Shown: positions 1 to 10,151 of the stretch, piece after piece | Numbering within the stretch: position 1 is the first letter of the stretch | Layout: the number at the start of each line of letters is the position of its first letter | Source: Toxonevra muliebris | Taxonomy: Eukaryota > Arthropoda > Insecta > Diptera > Pallopteridae | Assembly (NCBI GenBank): GCA_963691655.1 | Contig: OY829326.1 | Location: forward strand, 21,812,878 to 21,876,877 | DNA: 64,000 bases | Reading direction: 5' to 3' | Made by a program: the position numbers and the translations under genes | The notes under the pieces: generated by a model | Database searches by the model: none | Seen by the model: only the letters and a program-made list of their open reading frames with translations | What the model was told of the DNA's origin: nothing

Positions 1-215
1 TACTTGGTATCGAAAAAAACTTTTGGAAAACATTGATTTATAAAATTGAAATATTGCTATATAATATTTAAGATTGTGAGTCGTATTGCAATATTTTACA
101 GCAATTAATAATATATTTTAAAATGCTACTGCAGAATTATTCAGTATACATATTCAAAATATTTCAGTTTTGCCATATTCCAATATGGCCGTTCAGAAAT
201 GTTTTAATTATATAT
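1..215. other. AT-rich sequence, nothing recognised
   Basis: No coding potential, repeat ends or regulatory motif that I can support in this left edge of the window. Confidence 0.5.
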
Positions 216-1036
216 TGTAACGAACCTTCCTGGTTCCTTTTTTTTTCGTCAGCGAGTAACCAGGGTGCGTAAATAATAACTCACGATAGTTCGTTTCGGT
301 TTTCTTTGTTCACTTGTTTATTTATTTTCTCCACTGTTGGTTTTAAATACACTTGATTATTTTTATTCTTGGTACCTCGTACAGTCTTTGTTTGTTCCTT
401 GCAGCCCCTCAATCGTCTTTCTCGGGCGTTCGTTTGCCTTCGTTGGCGCTCGTTTGCCTTCCTTGGCGCTCGGTTTGCGTTCGTATGTTTCCTTCGTGTG
501 TGTTCGTGATACGATGGTTAGGTCATTGTCGTTTGTTGTATGGTCCGTGGCAATTACGTGTGTTCGCTACACCAGGGTACGTGGATACGACCCCCTGATG
601 CCGATTAATACCTCAGTGGAAACTTAATCTTGACGTAAGGACTTACGCCAAGATCCAATTAATACCTCACGAATGAATAATGTCTTATGAAGAACCTAGC
701 ATGCGGACGCTCTGCTGATATAAACTAACGACTCTTTTGTACTAGCCTACCGTGCGGACGCATCGGTTGGTTTATTACATATAATCTAGCGAATAGAGAA
801 CAATAGAACCATCAAGTTACTACCTTAGACCACGATCTAAGTCTGAGTGTCTTCTTCTGTGCGATGCATGTCCGTTTATATCAATTTCTTCTTGTTGTAC
901 CGTATTATTTCCGTTTTGTGAAATATATATATTATAATTACTTAAATATAAATGTTAATACATATTTTAACGGCATAAATGTGCTAGTGGTTTAGGGTTG
1001 TGCGATTAAAATTACTGATAATTTTATGTCGTCACA
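216..1036. mobile_element. candidate solo LTR
   Basis: The block starts TGTAAC and ends GTCACA, so it has the TG...CA ends of an LTR, and it is flanked on both sides by ATAT (212-215 and 1037-1040), a possible 4-bp target duplication of the Gypsy/Bel type. Base composition inside is less AT-rich than the flanks, and it carries an internal inverted motif around 632-655 (TGACGTAAGG / CTTACGCCA). The 81- and 96-codon open frames at 337-627 look like chance frames. ATAT is weak evidence in AT-rich DNA and no primer binding site or polyprotein is adjacent, so this stays a candidate. Confidence 0.35.
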
Positions 1037-1097
1037 ATATAATATTTTTAACAAGCTAAAATCAGTTGATATATAAAAATATCAAATATATAAGTTA

Positions 1098-1224
1098 ACA
1101 CTACTCAACAAATTGCAAATCTTCTTTTACGTCAGCCAGCCCATACGTCGATTCTATATGATTCACATGATTCCAGAGAAATAATGTATGAAGTGCCTGA
1201 TGCCAATTTCGTTTTGAGTAGTGT
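1098..1224. mobile_element. small MITE candidate with ACACTACTCAA ends
   Basis: ACACTACTCAA at 1098-1108 is matched by its reverse complement TTGAGTAGTGT at 1214-1224, and the similarity continues inward (AAATTG on both sides). About 127 bp, no coding. No clear target duplication, so the class is unknown. Confidence 0.3.
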
Positions 1225-2488
1225 AATTTTTCCCTCATAACGAGTATTCGATATAAGTATATATACGATACTTTTTTCCGATATTTTCGGTGGCATCGAT
1301 ACTTTTATTCAATACAAGTAATGAGTAAAAGTGTCGATACTATGTGCATATCGAATCAACACTACTAGTGAAGTATATCACTAGCAGATCCACATATTTC
1401 CTAAGAGAGGGAGGGGGTTAATTCTTCCGTTTTTAGCATTTTTTTTTCTTTTGATTCATGGCCAACGATCAAAATTAGAGTCGTAAAAACGAAGCAAGGG
1501 GCCGTGGATGCAATAGATGGATCGATAGGGAAAATACCTAAATTACTCAAGAGTTCTTTGAGTTACATATGCTATTGCGTAAATAATTTTTTATTAGTTT
1601 CATTTTAGAAAACGAACGTTCGGCTGAAGAAACTGCAACTGAAATAGTTAGAAAGAAAATTAAAACTGGGTAAAATTCTGGAAAGCTGGCAGATAAAATA
1701 GCGTTCTCGAAAAATTCGCCTTGTGCACATACTAATTAACCCAATAATTAAATATGGGCATTGAACATTCGCCCAAAAAGCGTCATAAAATGTTGATACT
1801 TAGCAAATACAGATCTGTCAAATTTTAATTTGACAGAGCCAGGGTCTTGGATAGTCTGTCCTCCAAATCGGCTATAGTTACGTTACTCATCAAAAGGTAT
1901 AAAATTTTCTTCGGCAAGCGAGAGAATAGGATGTAAGCACTTTCTGCCTCCCCAACCCTGCCTTGAATCCACTAGTGGCGTAGATAAATATGAAAATTAT
2001 AGCTTGACGAAAACGGAGAGCGGTCTTTAGTATGCAAATGAAAGGCCCAGGATTGAGGCTGTAATCGCTTGATGTTAAAGAGACTAACTCTTGAATACGC
2101 CGAGCGATTCATCTCTTCAAACCCCTGCGAAGAAATTTTGTCGATACATGTCACGAAAGGCCGCAAAAGAGAAGTTTGATTACCAAATGTAGTTTTCCCG
2201 CCTTTTCTGAATTTTTGGAGGCTTCTGTTTGTGAAAAGCTTATTGCCAGTCGAAGCTGCCAACAGCGCAATGGCTGGAATTTTGAGGTGATCTAGATCAA
2301 AGAGTTAGGAAGGTAGGTGGGTATCGTAGGTACTCCGTTTTATGTGGGAGTACAATGAACACTTTTGTTGTATGTTAATTGTATTGAGCCAGTCCATGAT
2401 ATTAAAAAATAATAGAAAGTGCCCAATTTCAATTCTGAAAATTTCTTTAACTGCAAAGGTAGGGAAGGGGAGAGTATATCTGGTCTTA
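1225..2488. other. no gene recognised; dispersed-repeat scrap
   Basis: About 1370-1480 resembles the dispersed repeat at 13378-13930 and 59060-59185 (CACTAGCAGATCCA, a G-run, then ATGGCCAACGATCAAAATT). A 96-codon open frame on the minus strand (1972-2262) shows no domain I recognise and is not called as a gene. Confidence 0.4.
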
Positions 2489-2661
2489 AGGCTCAATTTG
2501 GCATAAGTAACGGAAAGGAACGTAACGTTGTCAAATGTCACTTAAATATCTTTGAGGCGTGTAAGTGATTACCGAAATCGGAACGCAACGTAGAGTTCTA
2601 TCTTCCATAGATTTTTACGTTCCGTTAAGCTACGTTGCGTTACTTATGCATAATTGAGCCT
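2489..2661. mobile_element. 173-bp Harbinger-like MITE with TTA duplication
   Basis: The ends AGGCTCAATT...GCATAAGTAACG (2489 on) and CGTTACTTATGC...AATTGAGCCT (to 2661) are inverted copies over about 24 bp. TTA stands on both sides (2486-2488 and 2662-2664), the 3-bp TWA duplication typical of PIF/Harbinger elements. Non-coding. The class assignment rests on duplication length only. Confidence 0.5.
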
Positions 2662-2664
2662 TTA

Positions 2665-3252
2665 CTTTGTTCAGGAGAATTGCTATTGGTTATTATTTTA
2701 AAATTTTCTTATAATCTGGAACTCAGTTTAGGTCAATGCCGAGATAATATTAAGTCAGCTTATAGGACGTGTAATAGAGAAAGGAGGTTAATGACATTGC
2801 AAAGAATAGTTAACCTACTTTCTCTTGTTTCTCGGTGAAAATAACTATCCTAATACTATCGTGAAGTTTGATCAGCGCTTTTGCACGATTCTCTAATTGC
2901 CGAAATTTCGGTCTGTAAAATGATGAGTTCTATCTCGAACCTGGCATCCACATCCAAATTTCTTCTCCAGTCTAAATGTGTTGTGGGAAATATTAGTCGA
3001 ATTAGTCCTTTGGGAAGATTAGTTTTGGTATTAGGCAGTCTGTGTTGTGTAAGGTATAAGCGGTACCTATAATAAAATTCTATTCTGCCCGTACGTTTTG
3101 GAACTTCAGTGCCTTATTTCTCTGAGTTTGACTGCACTTAAGACAGCAATGGCTTTAATATATGGGTGATTTCATCTTAAGAGAACTTAAGGGAACAGTC
3201 CCTGTTTCTGATCCATATAACTAATCACCTAACCACCACCTTCGAATAACGT
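2665..3252. other. no feature recognised
   Basis: Short open frames at 2635-2838 and 2881-3072 have no recognisable domain, start context or splice structure. Nothing else seen. Confidence 0.4.
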
Positions 3253-3260
3253 GTGGTAAC

Positions 3261-4289
3261 TACTGTCCGACCGAATATTCGGTTTCGGTTACGGTTTCGG
3301 TTTCGGCAAAAAATATGGCCGAATATTTGGCCGAAACCGAAACTTTATAAATTTTACTGTAAATTGCATTTCAGTACGCAAAGGAGTGTTTTTTTTTTTT
3401 TAGCATATAACATAAAGTTATTCAATTTTGAATACTAAAATAAAAATGTGAATTTAATTTGTACCTATACCACAAAATGTATTTTTTTTAATATGTATTT
3501 TCTTTATTGTTAAAATAATATTTTTGTTATTTTATATATACAAGTATGTACATATATTAGGACGTACCAATTTGTATGGATGAATTTTTTCGGAGTACCG
3601 ACAGAAAAGTTCCATATTCTATGACAAAAAAATGGAGCTTACCCCCCGTAAAATTCGTAGAAGTTAAAGTAATATTAAAAGTAACTATCGATTTTTATTC
3701 AAACAACTACAGTACGTAGCACTGAAACTTCTTCGAACTTTACGGGGGGTAGTATCCATTTTTTTGCCATACTTTCTTCGGCAAAGTTGATCAGAATCGA
3801 ATATAGAATTTTTCTGTCAACGTCCTTTCCCAAAAAAAAAAAAAAAAATTGGTACGCCCATGGTACATGGATTTTTTGTTTCAGTTTTAATTAAAAAAAA
3901 ATTAAAATGATTTGAATTTTGTTTTTAACATATCTGTGGTCACAAGCAATAACAACACAACTCGAGTTTTGTCGAATTCGAGTTATTATCATAATTTGAA
4001 TCTTCATATCCGTTTTCATATTGTGTCATCATATGACTATCGGTTCAGTGGCTTACGTGATATTAGGGAGGAAAAATAGCACAACTCAACCTGATTACTC
4101 TTAGCACTTGAACCTTTGAAGTGCTCTCCTGTAAAATACAAAAACCACACTTTTGCTGTTATGCCTTGTGATCACAGATATATACATATACATTAAAAAG
4201 TTTCGGTTTCGGTTTTGGCCGAATATTAGAAAAATGGCCGAAATTCGGTTTCGGTTTCGGTCGAAAAAGTCGGTTTCGGTCAGACACTA
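3261..4289. mobile_element. non-autonomous hAT element, CGGTTT-rich ends
   Basis: Terminal inverted repeats TACTGTCCGACCG (left) and TAGTGTCTGACCG (right, reverse complement) differ at two of 13 bases. A perfect 8-bp duplication GTGGTAAC lies at 3253-3260 and 4290-4297, the hAT signature. Both subterminal regions are packed with CGGTTTCGG/CCGAAACCG words, likely the old transposase binding sites (inference). No transposase frame remains. A second foldback element is nested at 3560-3859. Confidence 0.75.
3560..3859. mobile_element. 300-bp foldback MITE nested in the hAT element
   Basis: GGACGTACCAATTT at 3560 is mirrored by AAATTGGTACGCCC ending at 3859. Further in, two more inverted blocks pair: a GAAG...CCCCCCGTAA arm around 3640-3665 with a mate around 3730-3750 (TTTACGGGGGGTA), plus the matched words ATGACAAAAAAATGGA / TCCATTTTTTTGCCAT. 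The whole block can fold on itself. Non-coding. It interrupts the hAT copy and so is the younger insertion. Confidence 0.55.
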
Positions 4290-4404
4290 GTGGTAACTAC
4301 TACTCAATAAGACTAAACTTTGTGATGTTTGTTTTACAAGTGAGTTCACTTGAGATGAAATCTCCCATATTTTTAGTTCCATAAGACATTCTAGGTTTCC
4401 TTAA

Positions 4405-5124
4405 GGGGTTATATACGTTTTGGTACGGGAAACTTAGGGCATATTTGTAATTTTTTTTGGACTATTTGAAATAATTTATTTGAAACTAGCATAACAGGTA
4501 TACATAGTACATATTCTTACGAAAAAAAAGAGTGGTCGGATATGAAAAAATATTGAAAATTGTAGAAGTTGATGCGCGTTTTTTCTGCAGAGCTTGGCGG
4601 TGACCACGATTGAATGCCAACAACTCAACTGTAATCAAAAAGACAAAAAATTTACAGTTGTATACTACAACTCCGAGTACTTGAACGAAAAATTTTGAGA
4701 AAAAAACCTTTTCCTTATACGGAAACCATGTTGCAAAAAAAAAGAGTAGATTTTTTGAGTCTCAAAAATGTAGTTAAAAAAAATTATTAGTTAAGACAAA
4801 TACAGCACATGAAAAAATGATCATTCAAGTACTCCGTATTGTAACTAGGAAAGAAATTTAAAAAAAATTAGATGAATTGGTCAAGTAGTTTTTGAGTCAC
4901 CGCAAAGGCATTTTTCAAAAAACATCATTCGGAGAAAATCACGTTTAAAGTTTTGAGTGCACTTTATTCATGAACAGTAGCGCGCTACAAATCGAGTTGT
5001 TACTTACGATCTACTGCTTGGATTGATTTGAAATTTTGAACATAAACTCTTGAGAGTATGTTTGTTCGAAATAAGTCATAAAAATTTTTTCGATTTTTTA
5101 ACTCATGAAAACGTATATAACCCC
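4405..5124. mobile_element. 720-bp element with TTAA duplication
   Basis: A perfect 17-bp terminal inverted repeat, GGGGTTATATACGTTTT, opens at 4405-4421 and closes at 5108-5124. TTAA stands on both sides (4401-4404 and 5125-5128). This is the target site of piggyBac elements, although a TA duplication with ends AGGGGTT (Tc1/mariner) would fit the same bases. No transposase coding frame inside. Confidence 0.6.
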
Positions 5125-5128
5125 TTAA

Positions 5129-7264
5129 TAAAGGCTGTGTATGACCACGTTGATACTTGTGGACAGAGTCTTGATACCTGTGGACTTAACTTCTCTTCAT
5201 TTGGTATAAAATTTTGTGCTTGGTAGAAGCGTCGAGACCCCAAAAACTAAGGAAATACATATGTCCGGTAGATGACCAAACCGTTGACGACAAATTCGAC
5301 ACGGCATAGATTGTGCCGACAACCTCTATCATAAACAAACTTAATTTCCAATTACAAATATTTTTACTTTCAATGATTAACTCGTCTTTGACTTCGACAA
5401 TAGCCACTCCTATGAGTATGGTATATACTCATATATTTATTCTGATCTATAAGAAAAAAACATCATGTCAAATTTAAAAGATTTTTAAATCTTAATCCCC
5501 AGACATAATTACAGCAAATCTTTCTTATCATAGACTATCATTATTGCGAAATACGTACGCACTTACCATACAAAATAAAATTTAAGTTATATCATAAAGA
5601 TGCACGAGTGAGTATACAGCAACATACAACAAAAATGCGTTGCAAGCAAAATCAAAATAAACAAAAAAAATTTGCCAACAATACCTGAACAATCAAATGG
5701 GAAAAATAAAGAGAAAGACAAGAGAATCGAGCACATTGAATTGTATTCCACAGCACGATCAGTGAAGATCTTAATGTGAATCTTGTAATTTATTTGTAGC
5801 GCCAATTGGCAACGCTCACTTCAGCTAAAAAAAAAAGAAGAAATTGAAGTTACCTCATCAACGACGTTGTCCTCGTCTTCTTTCCTGTTGCAGTTGATGT
5901 TGCCCTTTTCGCAGATAATTTGCATAAATTTGTGATTATTGTGCGCGATTGAGAATCGATGCGATGCGTTTCGTTGATATCACCAGCGACATTTTGCCTC
6001 AATATCTGCTGCAACTATTCAGTGTGACAAGAAGAAAAAAGAAGCAAAACAGGCAAACAGCACTTACGTACTTTTGGTTGTGTTGCATGCAGCAAAAGCA
6101 ATAGCAATCGCTTGAAGAGTGTTGCATGAAATGCTTTTAAGACGAACCTTTCAAAAGAAAAACTTAACTTTTTTTTTAATGTGACTAAATCAAATAAAGA
6201 AGTTCGCAGGGAGAATATTTCAGATTGTTATCTTTTAGAAATATGATAAAGTTAAAAGGTAGCGCGTGTTTTTTTTTAATCAAAAGACTAAGTATGTTGC
6301 TGCTTCGTTTTTGTTTTCTTTTGCATAGACAAATTGTTATGACAGCTACTAATTTGGTTGAAAACGAAGAAGAGCTTAAAAATTACAGCAGCAGCAGCAT
6401 CATCGCGGAATTTAGCATTAAATAAAATATTTTCAGCCACATAAATATATATTTAATATCAATCAGATCTTTACTTGCCTTGCATTTCATTGCTCTACTC
6501 ACCACAGAACTGCAGGTGTTTAAGAAGATAAATGCCTTTTCCTATTAATTTCTCATTGGCTTCCATTTTGATGCCGCTTTTAATTTTAAATTATCTTAAA
6601 GTCTTACGTGCATTACGCTTTACGTATGTGCAGCGGCAGCAACAGCAATAAGTAATTGTAGGATTTATTGCTGATAGTAGCAGCAACGTTGATTAAATTG
6701 TCTTGATATCGTTGACAGACAGGTGAACAACTTCATCAATAAATGCTGTAAGCCCTTACTAATGTGGCTTCATGTGATAAGGGAGCAGAAATAGTTTTAA
6801 ATGTACTGAGATGGAAAACCGACAAAGCGCAATTGTGATTTGATTTTTAAACGGTGACGGCCATTCAAAGGAAATGAAATAGTACTTGAAAACTAAATTA
6901 CTTTAATGGAATCAAATCCAAAATGGTAATTAATACCTTGTGAGTTGAATCCCAACATCCAAAAGATTGTTTTGTGATTGTGTTGTTATAGTGATACTTT
7001 TCATGCACTACAATTTTATAGGACCTTTCGTAGGACCATTTAATGGAGCACTTTCAATGCTTGTAGGAATTAATTACTTCCAGGGTATCGTTCCAGGTTT
7101 TATAGGATATAATTTTACAAAAGTATTTGATTAAAAAAGGAAAAAACAATTCTATAATTTTTGAATACTTATTAAATTCTTTTGAGGAATTGCATATATA
7201 AAATTACAAGTTACAACTCAGTAATGAAATTTAAAATGTTTCGAATTACTTAAGAATGCAGGGC
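5129..7264. other. mostly unassigned sequence
   Basis: No transposon ends or confident gene. One less AT-rich patch at 5850-6060 holds a short minus-strand frame (5925 to 5854, 24 codons from ATG) ending exactly at a consensus-like donor (GAG then GTAAC). It could be a first coding exon of a gene lying to the left, but there is no partner exon in view. The 5186-5407 minus frame is not recognised. Confidence 0.3.
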
Positions 7265-7888
7265 AATGCAATCTTTTTTTGAAATCATAGGAATGCAAAT
7301 CTTATGGCTCCAATTGATTTCAAATCACAATTCAAGTGACTCCAATTGACTCCGAATCGCAATTAACTAAAAGTATCTTCAAGTGACTGCATGAGATTCC
7401 AAGTGACTCGAATTGACTTCACATCACAATTGAATCCAAATGACTCCAAATGATTTCAGGTAACTCCAGTTGACTTCAAATCCTAACTGACTCCAGATGA
7501 CTTCAAGTGCAACCAATTGATTTTAAAAATCCAATTGACTCCAAGTGATTCGAGTTGTTTTCAAATCCCAATTGACTTCAAGTGGATCCAATTGACTTCA
7601 AATCCCAATTGATTCCAACGGACTCCAATTAATTTCAAATCCTAATTGACTCCAAGTAACTTCAATTGACTTCAAAAACCAATTGATTCCTAATGACTCA
7701 AATTGACTTCAAACCTCAATTGGCTTTAAGTGACTTCAAATAACTCTAATTGATTTCAAATTCCAATTGACTCTAAATGGCTGCATAAGAGTCCAAGTGT
7801 ATTCAGGTTACTCCTATTAACTTCAAATCAGTCATAATTTTAAAGTCATAAAATTTGCATTCCCATAACTTTAAAAAAAGATTGCATT
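7265..7888. mobile_element. TIR-bounded element filled by a minisatellite
   Basis: A 42-bp inverted repeat (7265-7306 and 7847-7888; cores AATGCAATCTTTTTTT and GGAATGCAAAT on the left arm) with only a few mismatches encloses about 540 bp of degenerate tandem repeat. The repeated phrase is roughly CAATTGACTTCAAATCC followed by AATTGACTCCAAGTGACTC, about 35-40 bp per unit, with a shorter TGACTCCAA-type sub-period. No coding frame. The array does not extend beyond the inverted ends, so it looks like the body of a mobile element and not a free satellite. Confidence 0.6.
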
Positions 7889-8689
7889 TTCAATACTCCA
7901 GAATAATCAATCAGTGGCTTCAAAAAAAGACTTTTTGAAGTGAAACTTCTTTAGCGAGGGTTAATCGAAAATTTTGCAACGGAAGTCTCGTTGTTGTTGC
8001 ACTCATACGAAACTAACAAGAAACGAAGTTATGCTGTTGTTAGTGTTTAGCGAACGAAGGCATATGGGGATCGGCTGCATACAATCAAGCAGAGAGTAGA
8101 CTTCGTGCATCTCATTTGCTTTAGTAAGAGAGCTTGATTCCATACATATAGCTGAATTTTCCTTTCATGTGTTATATACGTGTGATACGTCATATTTGTG
8201 CCGATAAATGCAGAGAGAATCAACAGAAAAAAAGCTTAAGAAAATAAAAAGAGGAAGAGTGCAAAAGCTTTAACAACAACGGTCACGTGAAAAATCGACA
8301 ATAAAAAACGAAGTTATTTAGTTGATATTCGGCTACATACAATCAAGCACAGAGACGATTTCTCGCAGTTTTAGCGCATGTGTTTTAGTGAGAGAGTCGA
8401 TATAGAAGTCGCGGCTTGATTGCATATAACTGAACTTTCCTTTCCTTTGTGTTATATACGTGTACTACGTCGTGTTTGTGCCGATAAGTGTAGAAAGTAT
8501 CAACAGAGGAAAATCAACAACAAAATGGGGAGAAGAGGATTGCAAAAACTTAAACAGAATGTTTTATAAATGTTTTCTAACAATTTTCTAATAAACAACA
8601 TAGTTGCACTTCTACTGTGAGTGCTTGCATAATTTTTATTCTGGAGTCAAATGTGTTTTACTCTAACTGAAATCCAAAATGATTAATTA
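7889..8689. repeat. two-copy direct repeat, about 258-bp spacing
   Basis: Two diverged copies in the same orientation: 8071-8265 and 8329-8545. Shared words include CATACAATCAAGCA, TTATATACGTGT, TTTGTGCCGATAA and ATCAACAGA. GAAGTGAAACTTCT, a 14-mer seen elsewhere in the window, precedes them at 7937-7950. No open frame and no known promoter architecture recognised. Tandem duplication of an unknown dispersed sequence is the simplest reading. Confidence 0.5.
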
Positions 8690-9134
8690 TCTATACATTT
8701 ATTAGTGTAACTTCAATTTTATTCCAGAAGATCCAGAAGTGCTACGATATCATATTGTATTATCATATATCAATTTAAAGAGCTTGACGAGTAGGTTAGC
8801 CAAAAATTATCAGATTTAAAATCGGTTAAGCCAATTCCAAAATACTAGCGTCGGAAGTTTTTTAAAATTCGCTTATTGAATAAAGCATTGCACTCATCGT
8901 TGTAAAAATCATTGCTTAAGCGGGAGTAAATAACAAATGAGAGAGAGAGAGAGAAACATGAGTAACGGTATTTCTCAGAATTATCTAAAGAATGATCTAC
9001 ATACACAAATAACAAAACAAACACCAACGAGTAGTTTGGTTCTCTTTTGATGGTTCTCTTTTGATATTTGTTTTTTCATAAAGAGATTTTTTGAGCAAAA
9101 ACATAGCCCCAGTTACTGGGGCCTTACCGACTAG
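8690..9134 (+). mobile_element. non-autonomous Helitron
   Basis: Begins TCTATAC and ends CTAG, inserted between A (8689) and T (9135). Eight bases before the CTAG end lies a perfect 7-bp stem with 3-base loop, GCCCCAG-TTA-CTGGGGC (9106-9122). The TC start, CTRR end, A/T target and subterminal 3' hairpin are together the Helitron signature. There is no Rep/helicase coding, so it depends on a partner. A second copy at 39510-40770 shares its ends and interior. Confidence 0.75.
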
Positions 9135-9244
9135 TTTGTGACTTATACCCTCAATTGATTGCATTCTTTTACAGCTCTCACGGAAACAGATAATCGTTAT
9201 GAACGGAATAGGAACTCTATATTTCGGATATAAATTAGAAAAAC

Positions 9245-10143
9245 CAGGGACCGGTTATTTTGTGACTTTAATCGTAATAGGCTAAATAAAACGGTAAATT
9301 GTTGACTTTTATGATATTTGGCAAGAAATAATTGTTATATTTGACTTTTATTTTGTCGGGCAAAAAACCAAAACAGTTATATTATGACAAAACGAACCAG
9401 TTTTGGACAAAAATAAATGGTCAACTCAATTTGCAAGCGAACGGCTTGAGCAATTAAAAAAATATGATGCCATTCGATTCAGCTCATCCGCCCGCATATT
9501 ATAGGTAAAAAAAATTTAATTTTTAAATTCCGAAACAACTGCTGCAATGACCAAAGTAAGTATAAAAATAGGATTTGGGGTATGAAATATTAAAGTAAAG
9601 GGGATCCAAAAAATTCTGAAATCATTGGAAAGGTCTCTTCGTGTACTTTTCGAAAATGTATTGTACTTTGTATGACCGATGCCTAGATTCAAAGTTATTG
9701 CCAATTTGGTATCCCTATGTATTGTATACCGTTGAAAAGGTCTCAACGAGTACTTTTCAAAAATATATAATACCATGTATCTTCAGTGTTTCGTTAATAA
9801 GGTATAAGAGTTGACCATTTATTTTTGTCCAAAAAAATAAAAGTCATAAATCAGCTGGTTCGTTTCGGCCAACAAAATAAAAGTCATAAAATAACTGTTT
9901 TTTTCCCCGACAAAATAAAAGTCAAATATAACTATAATTTCTTGCCAAAAATCATAAAAGTCAATAATGTACCGTTTTATTTAGACTATTACGATAAAAG
10001 TCATGAATTTAAAATTCACACAATATTTGTCAAATTTAATCCGTGAGGATCAGAACCGTACATTTGAAGATCCCCTACGGTTATTTTTTGTGGATGACTT
10101 TTTGAGTTGAAAAATGGAAAATAACAGTTATTTGCGGTCCCTG
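9245..10143. mobile_element. 899-bp non-autonomous hAT element with long inverted arms
   Basis: Ends CAGGGACCG on both sides (inverted), with a perfect 8-bp duplication AGAAAAAC at 9237-9244 and 10144-10151. The arms stay complementary for about 180 bp (9245-9425 against roughly 9807-10143). They carry repeated ATAAAAGTCA words about 40-50 bp apart, plausible subterminal transposase sites. The frames at 9516-9776 and 9825-10046 only translate these repeats and are not genes. Confidence 0.8.
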
Positions 10144-10151
10144 AGAAAAAC

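Noticed and set aside
337..627. 96- and 81-codon frames near the left end
   Set aside because: Overlapping frames with no domain or coding bias, inside a candidate LTR.
1972..2262. 96-codon minus-strand frame as a host gene
   Set aside because: No recognisable domain, splice context or conserved motif; could be chance or an unknown transposon scrap.
3265..3320. Telomere-like repeat because of CGGTTT words
   Set aside because: Only a few imperfect words, confined to the hAT ends; the fly-type context does not suggest a telomere.
7310..7840. CRISPR-like array
   Set aside because: Repeats are degenerate and contiguous without unique spacers, and the genome is eukaryotic; it is a minisatellite.
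9825..10046. 73-codon frame rich in Lys, Asn and Phe
   Set aside because: It translates the subterminal repeats of the hAT element and is not a protein gene.
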